Position numbers and translations under genes: made by a program. The notes under the pieces were generated by a model. The model did no database searches. It was not told where the DNA came from and worked only from the letters and a program-made list of their open reading frames with translations. Below are positions 1-11,118 of a stretch of DNA of 64,000 nt, one piece after another; position 1 is the stretch's first letter; every line of letters starts with the position of its first letter. Origin of the DNA: Symbiodinium natans (lineage: Eukaryota > Sar > Dinophyceae > Suessiales > Symbiodiniaceae); assembly GCA_905221605.1 (NCBI GenBank), contig CAJNDS010002657.1, positions 895,001-959,000 of the forward strand, read 5' to 3'.

Positions 1-3000
1 CTTTGGGCCGGACGCGCAGGAGGACACACGGGGAGACTTGAGCACGTTTGGTTCAGGGTTTAGGGTTTAGGGTTTAGGGTTTAGGGTTTAGGGTTTTGGG
101 GTTTAGGGGTTTAGGGGTTTAGGGGGTCTAGGGGTTTAGGGGTTGAGGGTCTTTTTTGCGAGTTTTAACATGATAACATTCTGCTAAGTTGAAGAAGTCG
201 ATAGGAATGTTTGGGGGGGTTTAGGGAGTGGGAGGGGGAATGGTGGTCCGGACTCCAGGTCGGCAGGGTTTAAGATTTGGGCCGAGGGTTTGGGGTTCAG
301 GGTTCAGGGTTCAGGGTTCAGGGTTCAGGGTTTAGGGTTTAGGGTTTAGGGTTTAGGGTTTAGGGTTTAGGGTTAGGGTTCAGGGTTTAGGGTTTAGGGT
401 TTAGGGGTTCAGGGTGTGTGAGGCTTTCAGTTTTCCGTTTGAGTTCGGGAGGGTGGGTTGGGTGGGGGGGGATCATATCCTTCCATGGTCCAAGTGAGCG
501 GGAGTTGTTGAGCGAGGGTTGCGTGCTTCCGCTTATGAAGTAGAGCTTGGCTTGGGGTTTAGGGTTTAGGGTTTAGGGTTTCGGGTTTCGGGTTTCGGGT
601 TTCGGGTTTAGGGTCTAGGGTCTAGGGTCTAGGGTCCCCCCTTCAGAGTACCACCTAGCGCATGAGGCGCTCCCATGATTATGGTACGTACCCCAAACCC
701 TAAACCCTGAACCCTAAACCCTAAACCCTAAACCGAATTTTACATGTAAGACTTTGTATTATGATAGGAGCGCACTAAGGGGACGCTAATTTAGCCTAAG
801 CCGTGGGGTTTACGTTTATAGGGCTTAGGGCCTTTGACCTGTTTGGGGTTGGGGTTTAGGTCTCGGAGTTTGAAAGCTTGAATGTGAAGCTTTTTCCTCC
901 TGAAAACTAGCCGGGGCCCTTTTAATCAATACCCGCCCCCCCCCCCCCCCCCTCCCTGCGTGGGGGTCGGTTGGCAGCTCAGGGGCTATGTTTAGGGTTT
1001 AGGGTTTAGGGTTTAGGGTTTAGGGTTTAGGGTTTAGGGTTTAGGGCAGTATTGGCCTCAGGGATTTAGACAAACAAATGCTCGGGGAAACCTCAGGGCT
1101 TTCCTGTTACTGTCTACGCTTACTCCCAGGGTTCAGGGTTTAGGGTTTAGGGTTTCAGGGTTTAGGGTTAGTCATACCCCGTTCCCTTGTTGTGACACCC
1201 AGGTTCTCTGATTAAACCCCTGTGAACAAAACCCTAAACCCTAAACTAAACCCTAAACCCAATGCCAGGAATTTTTTTTGGGGGGCGGGTTTAGGGAGTT
1301 GATGTTGGGCCTAGTTCACCCCTGGACCTCGAGTTTAGGGTTTAGGGTTAGATCCCCTAACAGTTGATTGAGAGTTAGGTAGGGTGGTTCAGGGGCTTGG
1401 GATTGGGCTCTGGGTTTTTGGGAAGCCCGGGGCCCAGGATGAGTAGGGTTTTGGAGTTCAGGGTTCTAGGTTTAGGCTCGAGAGGGTTCAGGTTTTTAAG
1501 GCTTCAGGGTCCGGGGCTCTGGGGTTTTTAGGGTTTAGGATTCAGCGTTTTAGGGTTCAGAGGGTTTAGGATTCAGGGTTCCGGGGCTTGGAGGGTTTAG
1601 TTCCAGGCTTTTGGGTTTCCAGGGTTCTGGGATCCAGGGTTTAGGCTTTGCAGTGTTTAGGTTCAGGGTTCTATAGGGTTTAGGGTCAGGATTCCGGGGT
1701 TACAGTGTTTAGGTTCAGGGTTCTAGGGTTTAGGGAGGATTTAAGGTTCAGGGTTTCGGGGTTACAGGCTTTAGGATTCAGGGTTCTAGGGTTTATGGGA
1801 TTCGGGGGCAACGGTGACATTAGAATGAGCGGGCAAGTAGAACCCTTCCCTCTCCTAGGCTTGGTACTATTTCTTTAAGACAAGCCCCACAGCAGGGTTC
1901 AGGGTTTAGGGTTTAGTGTTTATAAAGGGTTTAGGGTTTAGGGTTTATAAAGGGTTTAGGGTTTAGGATCAAACCCTAAACCCTAAACCCTAAACCCTAA
2001 ACCCTAAACTCTAAACCATAAACCCTAAACCCTAAACTCTAAACCCTAAACCCTACATCCTCAACGAGGCTGGGACCCCAAGGAGGAGGCCTTTACCGGC
2101 CCAACCTCCCTGGTGCCTCTGCCTGGACCAGGCCGGCTGTGGAGTTCAACAATCCCGGGTTTAGGGTTTAGGTTTTTGGGTTTAGGGTCTAGGGTTTATA
2201 GGGCAATTTATCGGGTTAGGGCTGCAAACTATCCCCCTAACGCCGTCCGCCTCCTCAGGGTTTAGGGTTTCTGGGTTTTGGAGTACTATACTTGAATACT
2301 TGTTTTGCTCTGGGTTCGTATTGTAGCTACTTATACCTAAAACGTACGTACTTTTTCCAGGGTCTACTCCAAACTAGGGTTTAGGGTTGACCCCAAGAAA
2401 AAGGGACTCTACGGCTATGTTAGATACACCGACAGCATCTTCCTTTGACCCTCGGCCCTAAACCCTAAACCCGAAAAACCCCAAACCCTAAATCCCAAAA
2501 CCCCAAACCCTAAATCCTAAGCCCCAAACCCTAAACCTAAAACCCTCAATCCTAAAACCCAAACCCTAAACCCTAAACCTCATGGCGGGATTTCCTGCCT
2601 GGTGTTCGAGAGCGTTGCTGAGGTCACACTGCAGTGGCGGCCCGGCCCTCAGCACGTCGGACACCACCTGGGGGTTTGCGAAGAAAGGATTCAATATTTA
2701 GGGTTTTAGATTTTAGGATTTAGGATTTAGGGTTTAGGGTTTGGGGTTTAGGGTTTAAGGTTTGGGGTTTGGGGTTTAGTGGGTTTAGGGTTTGCCTGTT
2801 TCTGAGTGGACAAACTAAGTATTTGAATATTTCGGATCCCCATTTAGGGAAAGACCTACCTAATCATTGGGGCATTTCTGTGCATTTTTATGTGGCTAAA
2901 TTCCGGGCTTTATTAGGGTTTACCCAATTTGAGGGGTGTACCTTCTTCTATACTTGGAGTGCTCCTTATCAGGAAGTTAGGTACCCAAAGAGCAGGGACA

Positions 3001-3449
3001 GGGCATAAGCCTCCAAGCCAGAATGGAGTTCTGAAATGAAGAAAATTTGTCCCAAAGAGGGGTACCCCGAATTTACCCCATAGTATAATCCTCATTACTC
3101 TGGGAAACCGTACTTTACGCGGCCCCAAACCCCGTATTTGGTGACAGCAGGTCGGGGTTCTTTTTCGGGGTTTAGGGTTTTGGAGTTTGGCGGTTTGGGG
3201 GGTTGCGGTTCCCCTTTCGACCGGAGCAAAAAGCTCTTAATGCCAAAGCTTCCCCTCTTCAGCCAATGCCTAAACCCTCAACCTCAAAGGTTTCGGGTTT
3301 AGGGTTTGAAGCCTAAAACCTACAGCCTGAAACCTAAAACCTAAGACCCAAACCCTAGCACCTAAACCCCCCAAACCCTCAACGCCCGAAGCTCTTATGT
3401 CCCCAAGCCTCTTGGGATTCTCAGCCCGTTTAGCCGTGTTTGGGGCTTA

Positions 3450-3587
3450 CCTTGGGGACGAAACGAGCCCTAAAATTGGGGTCATATACCCTATACTGGA
3501 GGAATTCCCATTAAGGTATATGAACCTAAACCCTAAACCCTAAACCCTAAACCCTAAACCCTTTTAGGGTTCATTTCGTCCCCAAGG
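3450..3587. mobile_element. Inverted-repeat element, family I, with ITS core
   Basis: The 26-base ends at 3450-3475 and 3562-3587 are inverted repeats of each other with two mismatches (ends CCTTGGGGACGAAA). Between them lie a short unique part and an uninterrupted (CCCTAAA)n array at about 3525-3561. A diverged relative sits at 14238-14339. There is no coding capacity, so this would be a non-autonomous MITE-like element. The ITS lies in the loop of the hairpin, which suggests it was gained after insertion. Confidence 0.7.
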
Positions 3588-4191
3588 TAGGAGGGTTCAA
3601 GTTTTCTGGCCCGCCGTCCCACAGCTTCACTCCAGAAGCCATGCTTCGAGGGTTTAAGGTTTGGCGTTTGGGGTTTAGGGTTTGGGGTTTGGGGTTTGGG
3701 GTTTGGGTTTAGGGTTTAGGGTTTAGGGTTACCTAAACCTTAAGCGCACTCTAAATCCTCTAGACCCGATAAACCCTAAACCTATACTTGCTATAAAGGC
3801 TGTAAAGCCTTAAAACGCCTTAAACCCCAAACCCTACAAACCAAAAACAGCTATCACCCTAGCCCTATTAAATCCTAAGTCCGAAACCCTATAACACCCT
3901 AAACCTTGAAAACACAAAAGCCTAAGCCCATATACACCCTTTGGTAAACCTTAAGCCCTAAACCCTATAAACCCTAAACCCTACATTCTATAAGCCCCAA
4001 AAAAGGCCCTAAGCGGAAAAGCCGAGCGAAACCTTAGAATCCTTAACCCTAAACCCTAAACCCTAAACCCTAAACCCCAAACCCTAAACCCTAAACCCTT
4101 GTTCCCTCACTTGAGGCCCTCTACCTCTCCGGGCGTTCGCACTACGGCCCGGAAGGCTCCTTGTTGGCTGGAAGCTTACGGACCCGAACCC

Positions 4192-4361
4192 CTAAACCCT
4201 AAACCCTAAACCCTAAACCCTAAACCCTAAACCCTAAACCCTAAACCCTAAACCCTAAACCCTAAACCCTAAACCCTAAACCCTAAACCCTAAACCCTGA
4301 ACCCTGAACCCTGAACCCTGAACCCTAAACCCTAAACCCTAAACCCTAAACCCTAAACCCT
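4192..4361 (-). repeat. Interstitial telomeric array (CCCTAAA)n
   Basis: An almost pure array of about 24 heptamers reads CCCTAAA on this strand. Near 4297-4325 a local run of CCCTGAA variants has spread to four adjacent units, as expected for slippage or conversion after the array formed. Confidence 0.95.
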
Positions 4362-4440
4362 TGTGAATTTCTGCCTGTGTGGAGTACACCAAGGACCTTT
4401 TTGTTTCTTGAAAGTTTGACTTGATCTGTCTGACCGCAGG

Positions 4441-4608
4441 GCCCTTGAGTCCCAAGCAGAAAAAAACGCATCTCAAAACCCCATTGAAGGTGCTTGGGGA
4501 AGCATTGGGAGTTCCTGTGGGCTGTTGAGGCTGGGGGTTTCAATCTTGTGGGCTTTCGGGTTTAGACGGCTTGGGCTTGAATGCAGGGAGCTTGTTGCCT
4601 GGGCCTAA
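4441..4608 (+). CDS. Unassigned exon-like open frame
   Basis: The frame follows a pyrimidine-rich stretch and an AG|G acceptor (ag at 4438-4439) and stays open for 55 codons to TAA at 4606-4608. The peptide begins ALESQAEKNASQNPIEGAWG and later becomes hydrophobic. A second frame just downstream (about 4584-4690) contains DEPYPDVFEGSYGCCCEF, whose FEGSYG faintly resembles a MORN repeat. In this window real exons are only 20-80 bases long, so the true exon may be just part of this frame. Function is unknown. Confidence 0.3.
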   Translation, partial: ALESQAEKNASQNPIEGAWGSIGSSCGLLRLGVSILWAFGFRRLGLECRELVAWA

Positions 4609-4903
4609 GGACGAGCCATACCCCGATGTCTTTGAAGGTTCGTATGGCTGCTGCTGCGAATTCGCATTAAGGCTCGAACCTGCAATATAGCTACCCCAAG
4701 TAAGCCCTAAACCCGAGAGTCTGAAACTTCAAAGTGGGTACCCACCTCCTGAGCCCAACCCTAAACCCCAAACCCCAAACCCTAAACCCTAAACCCTAAA
4801 CCCTAAACCCTAAACCCCAAACCCGTGTTAGGTGGGTCGCTGACCCTGCGCTGGCAAGGGCCGACGAAGAACCTGCAGCAGCCCCAGGAGCCCGAAGTGT
4901 TTA

Positions 4904-5076
4904 GGTTAGGGTTTAGGGTTTAGGGTTTAGGGTTTAGGGTTTAGGGTTTAGGGTTTAGGGTTTAGGGTTTAGGGTTTAGGGTTTAGGGTTTAGGGTTTAG
5001 GGTTTAGGGTTTAGGGTTTAGGGTTTAGGGTTTAGGGTTTAGGGTTTAGGGTTTAGGGTTTAGGGTTTAGGGTTTA
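4904..5076 (+). repeat. Interstitial telomeric array (TTTAGGG)n
   Basis: About 24 consecutive perfect TTTAGGG units. The island just before it (4826-4903) has an open plus-strand frame (SLTLRWQGPTKNLQQPQEPE) that runs straight into the array. The island just after it (5080-5218) has another (LKFEEAAVCLPVMSVAISSA). Both are possible exons without assignable family. Confidence 0.95.
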
Positions 5077-5333
5077 GAACTAGTGAAGCGAAAGACCACA
5101 GACCAGTAAGGGGCCGCTCAAATTCGAGGAGGCGGCAGTCTGTTTGCCGGTGATGTCAGTCGCTATCTCGTCAGCTTCTGAACCGCGGAGAGACTTGAGA
5201 AGGCGATGTACGACGGTATAGGGTTTGGGGTTTGGGGTTTGGGGTTTGGGGTTTGGGGTTTAGGGTTTAGGGTTTAGGGTTTAGGGTTATCCGAGATTGA
5301 AGGCGTTGGCAGAGCCAGCCTGTCCAGGGCAGA

Positions 5334-5693
5334 ATGGGCCAGGAACTTTTTGATTTCACATACGACTTTAAGAACTTCAATGCCCAACGTTCGCGTGCGG
5401 ATGTGAGGAGGTATTCTCAGTTGTTGAAAGAAGCTGGTATGATGGCGGGCAATGGACTAGCTCCCTGTTTTTGTTCAGTAGGCGGGTCCCTTTGCCCTAG
5501 AAGAGACGCCAGTTCCGAAGAAAACACGATGGGACAAGAGCACGATAGTCCATTGTCGGAACTGAAAACATCCTTGAAAGAATCCCTGAACCCTAAACCG
5601 GAAACCGTAAACTCCTACGCCTTAAACCGACTTCTTAAATCCGACAACCGACTCCTAAACCCTCAAACCGAGTCCCTAAACCCGGAACCCTAA
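5334..5693 (+). CDS. Unassigned open frame with ATG start
   Basis: The 119-codon frame starts at an ATG (MGQELFDFTYDFKNFNAQRS) in unique sequence. Its first 85 codons have mixed composition and look like protein. The rest reads through degenerate CCCTAAA-type repeats (LNPKPE, LNPQTE), so the true exon probably ends before about 5585. No domain was recognised. It could be a first coding exon, since the start and upstream island are unique sequence, but no promoter or partner exon could be identified. Confidence 0.4.
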   Translation: MGQELFDFTYDFKNFNAQRSRADVRRYSQLLKEAGMMAGNGLAPCFCSVGGSLCPRRDASSEENTMGQEHDSPLSELKTSLKESLNPKPETVNSYALNRLLKSDNRLLNPQTESLNPEP

Positions 5694-5699
5694 AGAACT

Positions 5700-6385
5700 C
5701 AATCCCCGAAACCCGAAAAACCCTGTAAACCCTTTGTCCCCGAATCCCTAGAAACCCTATAAGCCCTAAACCCTACAAACCCTAAACCCTAAACCCTAAA
5801 CCCTAAACCCTAAACCCTAAACCTAAACCCTAAACCCTAAACCCCAGAGCACAGCATGCTACGCTTTAAAGGTCCACGGCCGTGAAGATCTCGCCTTCCC
5901 AGCGGGTCGCCGTGGCGTCTGCACCAGGGTCCTTGGAGGAGCGACGGGCCGCGGAGCTGTGGGTGTTAGGGGCTTTGGCGTTTTAGGGTTTTCGGGTTTA
6001 GGATTTTAGGGTTTAGGGCTACACCGGAAGCCCTGAACCCTGAATCCCAAACCCTGCACCCAATTTGCGAAAGCCGACATCCGAAGACCAAACCATGCAA
6101 GCCCAACAAATCCTGATCCCGAAACGCCCCAAACCCCAAACCCCAAACCCCAAACCCCAAACCCCAAACCCCAAACCCCAAACCCCAAACCCTGAACCCT
6201 AAATCCTAATACCCGAAAATCCTCAGACCCAATGTCTACCCCACAGCTATCGCAAAGCCTTAAGCCATGAAACCCGCCCTGACCTTCGCGAAGCCTCAGA
6301 CCCCAAACCCTCAACCCTAAACCCTAAACCCTAAACCCAAAACCTTAAACCCTAAACCCTGAACTCTCTCTATCATATAATAATT
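5700..6385. repeat. ITS and variant-repeat stretch with one exon-like island
   Basis: CCCTAAA arrays (about 5765-5845, 6310-6360) and a homogenised CCCCAAA run (about 6123-6190) surround an island at 5850-5965. That island has an open plus-strand frame (VKISPSQRVAVASAPGSLEE) with no recognised family. Overlapping long frames on the minus strand here are only translated repeats. Confidence 0.7.
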
Positions 6386-6387
6386 TA

Positions 6388-6930
6388 AACCTTAATGGGG
6401 AACGTGGCCATTGGCAAAAAAACCGTGGCCATTGGCAAAAAAACCGTGGCCATTGGCAAAAAAGCCGTGGCCATTGGCAAAAAAGCCGTGGCCATTGGCA
6501 AATTCGCCAATGGCCACGGGAAAGTTGCCAATGGCCACGGCTTTTTTGCCAATGGCCACCAATGTCATTAAGGTTGGTCGCCAAAATGGGTTTTTCAAAC
6601 CCAATTCGCACAAAATGCCCCCCAACCTTAATGGGGAACGTGGCCATTGGCAAAAAAGCCGTGGCCATTGGCAACTTTTCGGGCTTTTTGCCAATGGCCA
6701 CGGCTTTTTTGCCAATGGCCACGTTCCCCATTAAGGTTGGGCCCCAACCTTAATGGGGAACGTGGCCATTGGCAAAAAAGCCGTGGCCATTGGCAAGTGG
6801 CATTTGCCAATGGCCACGGGAAAGTTGCCAATGGCCACGGCTTTTTTGCCAATGGCCACGGCTTTTTTGCCAATGGCCACGGCTTTTTTGCCAATGGCCA
6901 CGGCCTTTCCCTTTTTTGCCATATGGCCAC
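6388..6930. repeat. Palindromic 21-base satellite array
   Basis: The unit CCGTGGCCATTGGCAAAAAA (20-21 bases) is repeated head to tail and then in inverted order, giving at least three back-to-back hairpin modules. The module boundaries carry a shared AACCTTAATGGGGAACG segment. Because the unit is close to seven codons long, several frames stay open (KKPWPLA and QWPRLFC repeats); these are not treated as genes. The third module decays into the poly-C tract that follows. Confidence 0.9.
6622..6740. repeat. Perfect 53-base inverted repeat with 13-base loop
   Basis: The left arm 6622-6674 and right arm 6688-6740 are exact reverse complements over 53 bases, with loop 6675-6687. The next module begins immediately, so a second near-perfect palindrome spans the boundary (centre near 6742, arms about 25 bases). 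Such a structure should extrude as a cruciform or fold as a long RNA hairpin if transcribed. Confidence 0.95.
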
Positions 6931-6939
6931 GGCATTTTT

Positions 6940-7001
6940 CCCCCCCCCCCCACCCCCCCCCCCCACACCCCCCCCACCCACCCCCCCACCACCCCCCCCC
7001 C

Positions 7002-7091
<90 letters not shown>

Positions 7092-7116
7092 ACCCCACCC
7101 CCCCCCACCCCCCCCA
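6940..7116. repeat. Poly-C tract with sparse A
   Basis: Nearly 180 bases consist of C runs with isolated A, directly abutting the palindromic array. Other C or G homopolymers of 12-42 bases recur across the window, so this is the extreme of a general tendency. Apparent glycine- or proline-only open frames here are artefacts of composition. Confidence 0.95.
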
Positions 7117-7360
7117 TGCCACCCCTTCCCTCTTCTGGCCCAGACCCCCATTCTGGGCTTGAAAACCTGGGTCTGGGCCAGATCAAGATGAAGGCTTTGC
7201 GGGGCCGGGCAACACGGCAGCCCCTTCTTAGTCTTTCTCATCTTGGGTGGTCAGAGGGTGGGGTGGGGAAAAGCAACTTCGGGACCCCCATTCTGGGGTT
7301 GGAAACCTGGATGAGGGCTTCGCAACCCCCCCCCACCCCCCCCCACCCCCCCACCCCGAG

Positions 7361-7418
7361 AACGAATGCAAGCAGAATGAAGACGAGCTGAGAAATACGA
7401 GCAGAGAGAGAACGACTT
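7361..7418. repeat. Detached fragment of the 8.47-9.03 kb satellite
   Basis: The segment carries the same GAACGAATrCrAGCAGAATGA motif as the large array at 8470-9030 but is separated from it by two other tandem arrays. It indicates that those arrays were inserted into, or expanded inside, an older continuous repeat. Confidence 0.75.
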
Positions 7419-7432
7419 CAAGGGCTCCAAGA

Positions 7433-7740
7433 GGGCGGTTGGGAAGGCGGGTTTCCAGCCCTAAAAACTCCAAGACCATGATTCCCAACCCCCCCTTCAA
7501 AAGGCTCCAGAGAGGGGGTTGGGAAGGCGGGTTTCCAGCCCAAAACACTCCAAGACCATGATTCCCAACCCCCCCTTCAGAGAGGGGGGTTGGGAAGGCG
7601 GGTTTCCAGCCCAAAACACTCCAAGACCATGATTCCCAACCCCCCCTTCAAAGGCTCCAGAGAGGGGGGTTGGGAAGGCGGGTTTCCAGCCCAAAACACT
7701 CCAAGACCATGATTCCCAAACCCCCCTTCAAGGGCTCCGA
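7433..7740. repeat. Tandem repeat, units of 71-80 bases
   Basis: Four to five copies of a unit containing GGGAAGGCGGGTTTCCAGCC, ACTCCAAGACCATGATTCCC and a C7 run. Copies of the core start at 7441, 7521, 7592 and 7672, giving steps of 80, 71 and 80 bases. Only a few substitutions separate the copies. Confidence 0.9.
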
Positions 7741-7904
7741 ATACGGGTAGTTGGTTCTAGGGTGGGTTGGGGATTGGCTCGAACTGGAATGGTTCGAGGG
7801 TGGGGTGGGGGAAAACAAAACATTAGGTTAACAAAATTAGGGTTTTTTTGTCAATCCGGACCAACACTTTTGGTTCTACCTTCGGTCTGGGAAAGCAAGC
7901 GCGA

Positions 7905-8350
7905 AGACAAGGGACATGCGACAAAGCCGACGAGCACGAAGGGAGGGGACATACGACAAACCCTAAGAACACGAAGGGAGGGGACGTACGACAAACCTGT
8001 AGACCTCTCATCAAACCATACGAGCACGAAGGGAGGGGACATACGACAAACCCTACGAGCACGAAGGGAGGGGACATACGACAAACCTCTGAGAATAAAA
8101 TCTCAGTTTCTGAATTCTTGGGATTCTTTGCAAGCAGACGAAGAGGGACACACGACAAAGCCGACGAGCACGAAGGGAGGCGACATACGACAAACTCTAA
8201 CAGCACGAAGGGAGGGGACGTGCGACAAACCTGTAGACCTCTCATCAAACCCTACGAGCATGAAGGGAGGGACATACGACAAACCCTACGAGCACGAAGA
8301 GAGGGGACATACGACAAACCTCTAGGCCTCTCATCAAACCCTACGAGCAG
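7905..8350. repeat. Tandem repeat of about 35 bases with higher-order pattern
   Basis: The core ACGAAGGGAGGGGACATACG is repeated a dozen times, grouped into larger units that end with a spacer containing GTAGACCTCTCATCAAACC. One block is interrupted by unrelated sequence at about 8090-8145. Several frames are open across it (KGGDIRQT, REGTYDKP), which is what a repeat without stop codons produces. I do not call a gene. Confidence 0.9.
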
Positions 8351-8469
8351 GAGCCAACATGAGGCGAGGTCACCGGGGCACTAATTGGAAAGAAACCATG
8401 TGGAAGCCAGGCAGCTTAAAGTGTGCCAAACACAACCAACAAGACGGCCAAAAATAGGCAGGGTCACCG

Positions 8470-9035
8470 GGGAACGAACACGAGCAAAGTGAATATGAGC
8501 AGAAAGAGAACGAATACGAGTAGACTGACGTCGAGCAGAGAGAGAACGAATACGAGCAGAATGAATACGAGCAGAAAGAGAACGAGTACGAGCAGACTCA
8601 GTACGAGCAGAAAGACAGCGAAAACGAGCGGACTGAAATCGAGCAGAGAGAGAGAACGAACACGCGCAGAAAGAGCACGAACACGAGCAGAAAGAGAACG
8701 AACACGAGCAAAATGAATATGAGCAGAAAGAGAACGAATACGAGCAGAATGATTACGAGCAGAGAGAGAACGAAGACGAGCAGACTGAAATCGAGCAGAG
8801 AGAGAGAACGAATACGAACAGAATGAATACGAGAAGAAAAACAACGAAAACGAGCGGACTGAAATCGAGCAGAGAGAGAACGAATACGAGCAGAATGAAT
8901 ACGAGCAGAACGAGAACGAACACGAGACGAGCAGATCAGAAAAAGAACGAATTCGAGCAGAATGAATACGAGCAGAAAGAAACGCATACGAGCAGAATGG
9001 AAACCAAGCAGAATGACAAAGAACACGAGCAGAAT
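8470..9035. repeat. Tandem array of GAGCAGA/AACGAAT motifs
   Basis: Degenerate 12-, 24- and 36-base periods built from AACGAATACGAGCAGAATGA and GAGAGAGAACG. All periods are multiples of three, so frames stay open on both strands (ERTNTSR on plus, LLVFVLF on minus). A low-complexity protein cannot be excluded, but nothing singles out one frame. Confidence 0.9.
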
Positions 9036-11087
9036 GAATAAATGAGGTTGGAGGACAGGGCTTGCTGAGGAAAATGAGAACTTTATATTTCTTAATGTTT
9101 TGGGATTCTCTGGGTGGGTGGGTTTTTTTCTAGAGTCCAGACAGCGGCTCTACTAGAGATTGCTCGACCCAGAGCTGCTGAACCCTAAACCCTAAACCCT
9201 AAACCCTAAACCCTAAACCCTAAACCCTAAACCCTAAACCCTAAACCCTAAACCCTAAACCCTAAACCCTAAACCCTAAACCCTAAACCCTAAACCCTAA
9301 ACCCTAAACCCTAAACCCTAAACCCGTAAACCCTAAACCCTAAACCCTAAACCGTAACCCTACAGCCCCCCAAAGCAGAAAAAATCCGAGAATTGGAGAC
9401 CCCAATCCAGGTAAACCCTGTAAACCCTACGTTCTGTTGTTCACGGCAATGACCGATCAGTTGAACGACTCTCTTCTCATTGGTGCTGGTGGAGCTCATC
9501 CCTTCCCCCTAATATTAAACGGGGGGGGGGGGGGGGGGGGGGGCCCTTAAAAAAATCTCGAAATGTGTTTTTTTTATTATTAGGGCGAGGTTTTTATCGA
9601 AATGTCATAATTAACCCTAAGCCCTAAACCCTAAACCCTTAACCCTATACCCCAAACCCTAAACCCTCTGAGGGTTTCATTGGTGTTGAGGGGTTTATTG
9701 GAGGCCTGAACCCCCCCCAATTCAAAATGGGTTTTAAATGGATTTTTTAGATTTGTTTTTCCGGAAAGCGTTTAATTACTAGGGTGGTCTTCAAGAGTAA
9801 AAGGGGGAAGGGATTAACGTGAAGCTAGAGAAAGTTGCCTTCATGTCTGAGGCCCTGGCAGTTGCACAACACCGGTTCGGCAAGGGTGTGCCACAGAGAA
9901 CCTTGGCAAGCCCTCTAAACTATGGCACCTTGGCGTGAAGCACAAAGCGCCACACCCGGAATTCGCAAAGTGGCCAGGTTAAGGTGTGGAACGGAAACAG
10001 CTTTGAAGAGCAAAGTCGGCTTGGCGTAGCCCAAAATCTCGACGGGTTTCTTATTGCAAATCCAAGCCCGGATGTGTGTATAAGTCCTATTTCCTAAAAC
10101 TGAAGCACCAGAAGCCCTTAATCACATGTATTGTTTAAGGTGATCACAAGCTGTAGCGCAAAGTTACTCTCCTTGCAGCCCCAAGAACCCAAAACCCAAT
10201 ACCCTAAGCCCGCAACCCAACACCCCAACACCCTAATCCCAAACCCTAAGCCCTGAACCCTGAACGATTCTTCAACTAGCCCAGAGTAAGCCATTTTTTC
10301 GTTTTTGCTAGGGATCAGCTTCCCTTAAACCCTAACCCTAAACCCTAAACCCTAAACCCTAAACCCTAAGGTGCCCTTATAAGCTCTTTAGACCCCAAAA
10401 AAAGGGCACCCTTCTGGTGCCCAGGCGACTCTTGGAGCCCTAAACCCTAAACCCCACACCCTAAACCCGAAACCCTAAACCCCAAACCCCAAACCCTACA
10501 CCCCAAACCCCAAACCCGAAACCCTAAACCCCAAACCCTAAACCCTAAACCCTAAACCCCAAACCCCAAACCCTAAACCCTAAACCCTAAACCCTAAACC
10601 CAAACCCTAAACCCTAAACCCCTTAACCCCTAAACCCCAAACCCTAAACCCCAAACCCTAAACCCTAAACCCTAAACCCTAAACCCCAAACCCTAAACCC
10701 TAAACCCCGAACCCATGGCGCAGGCCGGCGCTTGGACGGTGACCGCGGCCTGGAGGGCCCCTGAAGTGCCAGACCTCGGCCCATCGTGGGGCGAAGCTAA
10801 GGGTGTAGGGTTTGGGGTTTAGGGTTTAGGGTTTAGGGTTTCGGGTTTGGGGGTTTAGGGTTTAGGGTTTCGGGTTAGGGTTTAGGGTTTCGGGTTTGGG
10901 GGTTTAGGGGTTTAGGGGTTTAGGGGTTTAGGGGTTTAGGGGTTTAGGGGTTCAGGGGTTTAGGGTTTTTAGGGTTTAGGGGTTTAGGTTTAAGGGTTTA
11001 GGGCTTTAGGGCTTTAGGCTTTAGGGCTTAGGGCTTAGGGATTGGGGTTTATGGCGGGGGTTGAGGGTTTAGGGCTAGTTTCAAGGC

Positions 11088-11118
<31 letters not shown>

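Larger units (their letters stand above)
1..4440. repeat. ITS mosaic with small exon-like islands
   Basis: This stretch is dominated by short runs of TTTAGGG and CCCTAAA and their variants (TTCAGGG, TTTCGGG, TCTAGGG, TTTGGGG), switching orientation many times. Unique islands of 60-150 bases interrupt it. Those near 2-60, 2066-2160, 2600-2680 and 4100-4190 have short plus-strand open frames that look codon-like, but none matches a family I recognise. Poly-C (941-958) and T-run/G-run (about 1269-1286) tracts occur. No complete gene is visible. Confidence 0.8.

Noticed and set aside
1-450. Chromosome end
   Set aside because: Telomeric repeats at the left edge are short, interrupted and followed by both orientations throughout the window, and genes run through them. 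They are interstitial.
4505-4560. Further synthetase exon (a frame reads GEFLWAVEAG, recalling VEFLWAS of tyrosyl-tRNA synthetases)
   Set aside because: It lies 17 kb upstream of the N-terminal exon although the motif belongs downstream, and only five residues agree.
6345-7241. Many overlapping open frames on both strands (KKPWPLA, QWPRLFC, poly-glycine, poly-proline)
   Set aside because: They are translations of a 20-21 base palindromic satellite and a poly-C tract. Several frames are open at once because the repeats lack stop codons.
7762-9041. Long repetitive frames (KGGDIRQT, ERTNTSR, LLVFVLF types)
   Set aside because: They follow from tandem repeats with periods of about 35 or multiples of 12 bases, are open on both strands, and have no unique start or end. 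A low-complexity protein is not excluded but not supported.
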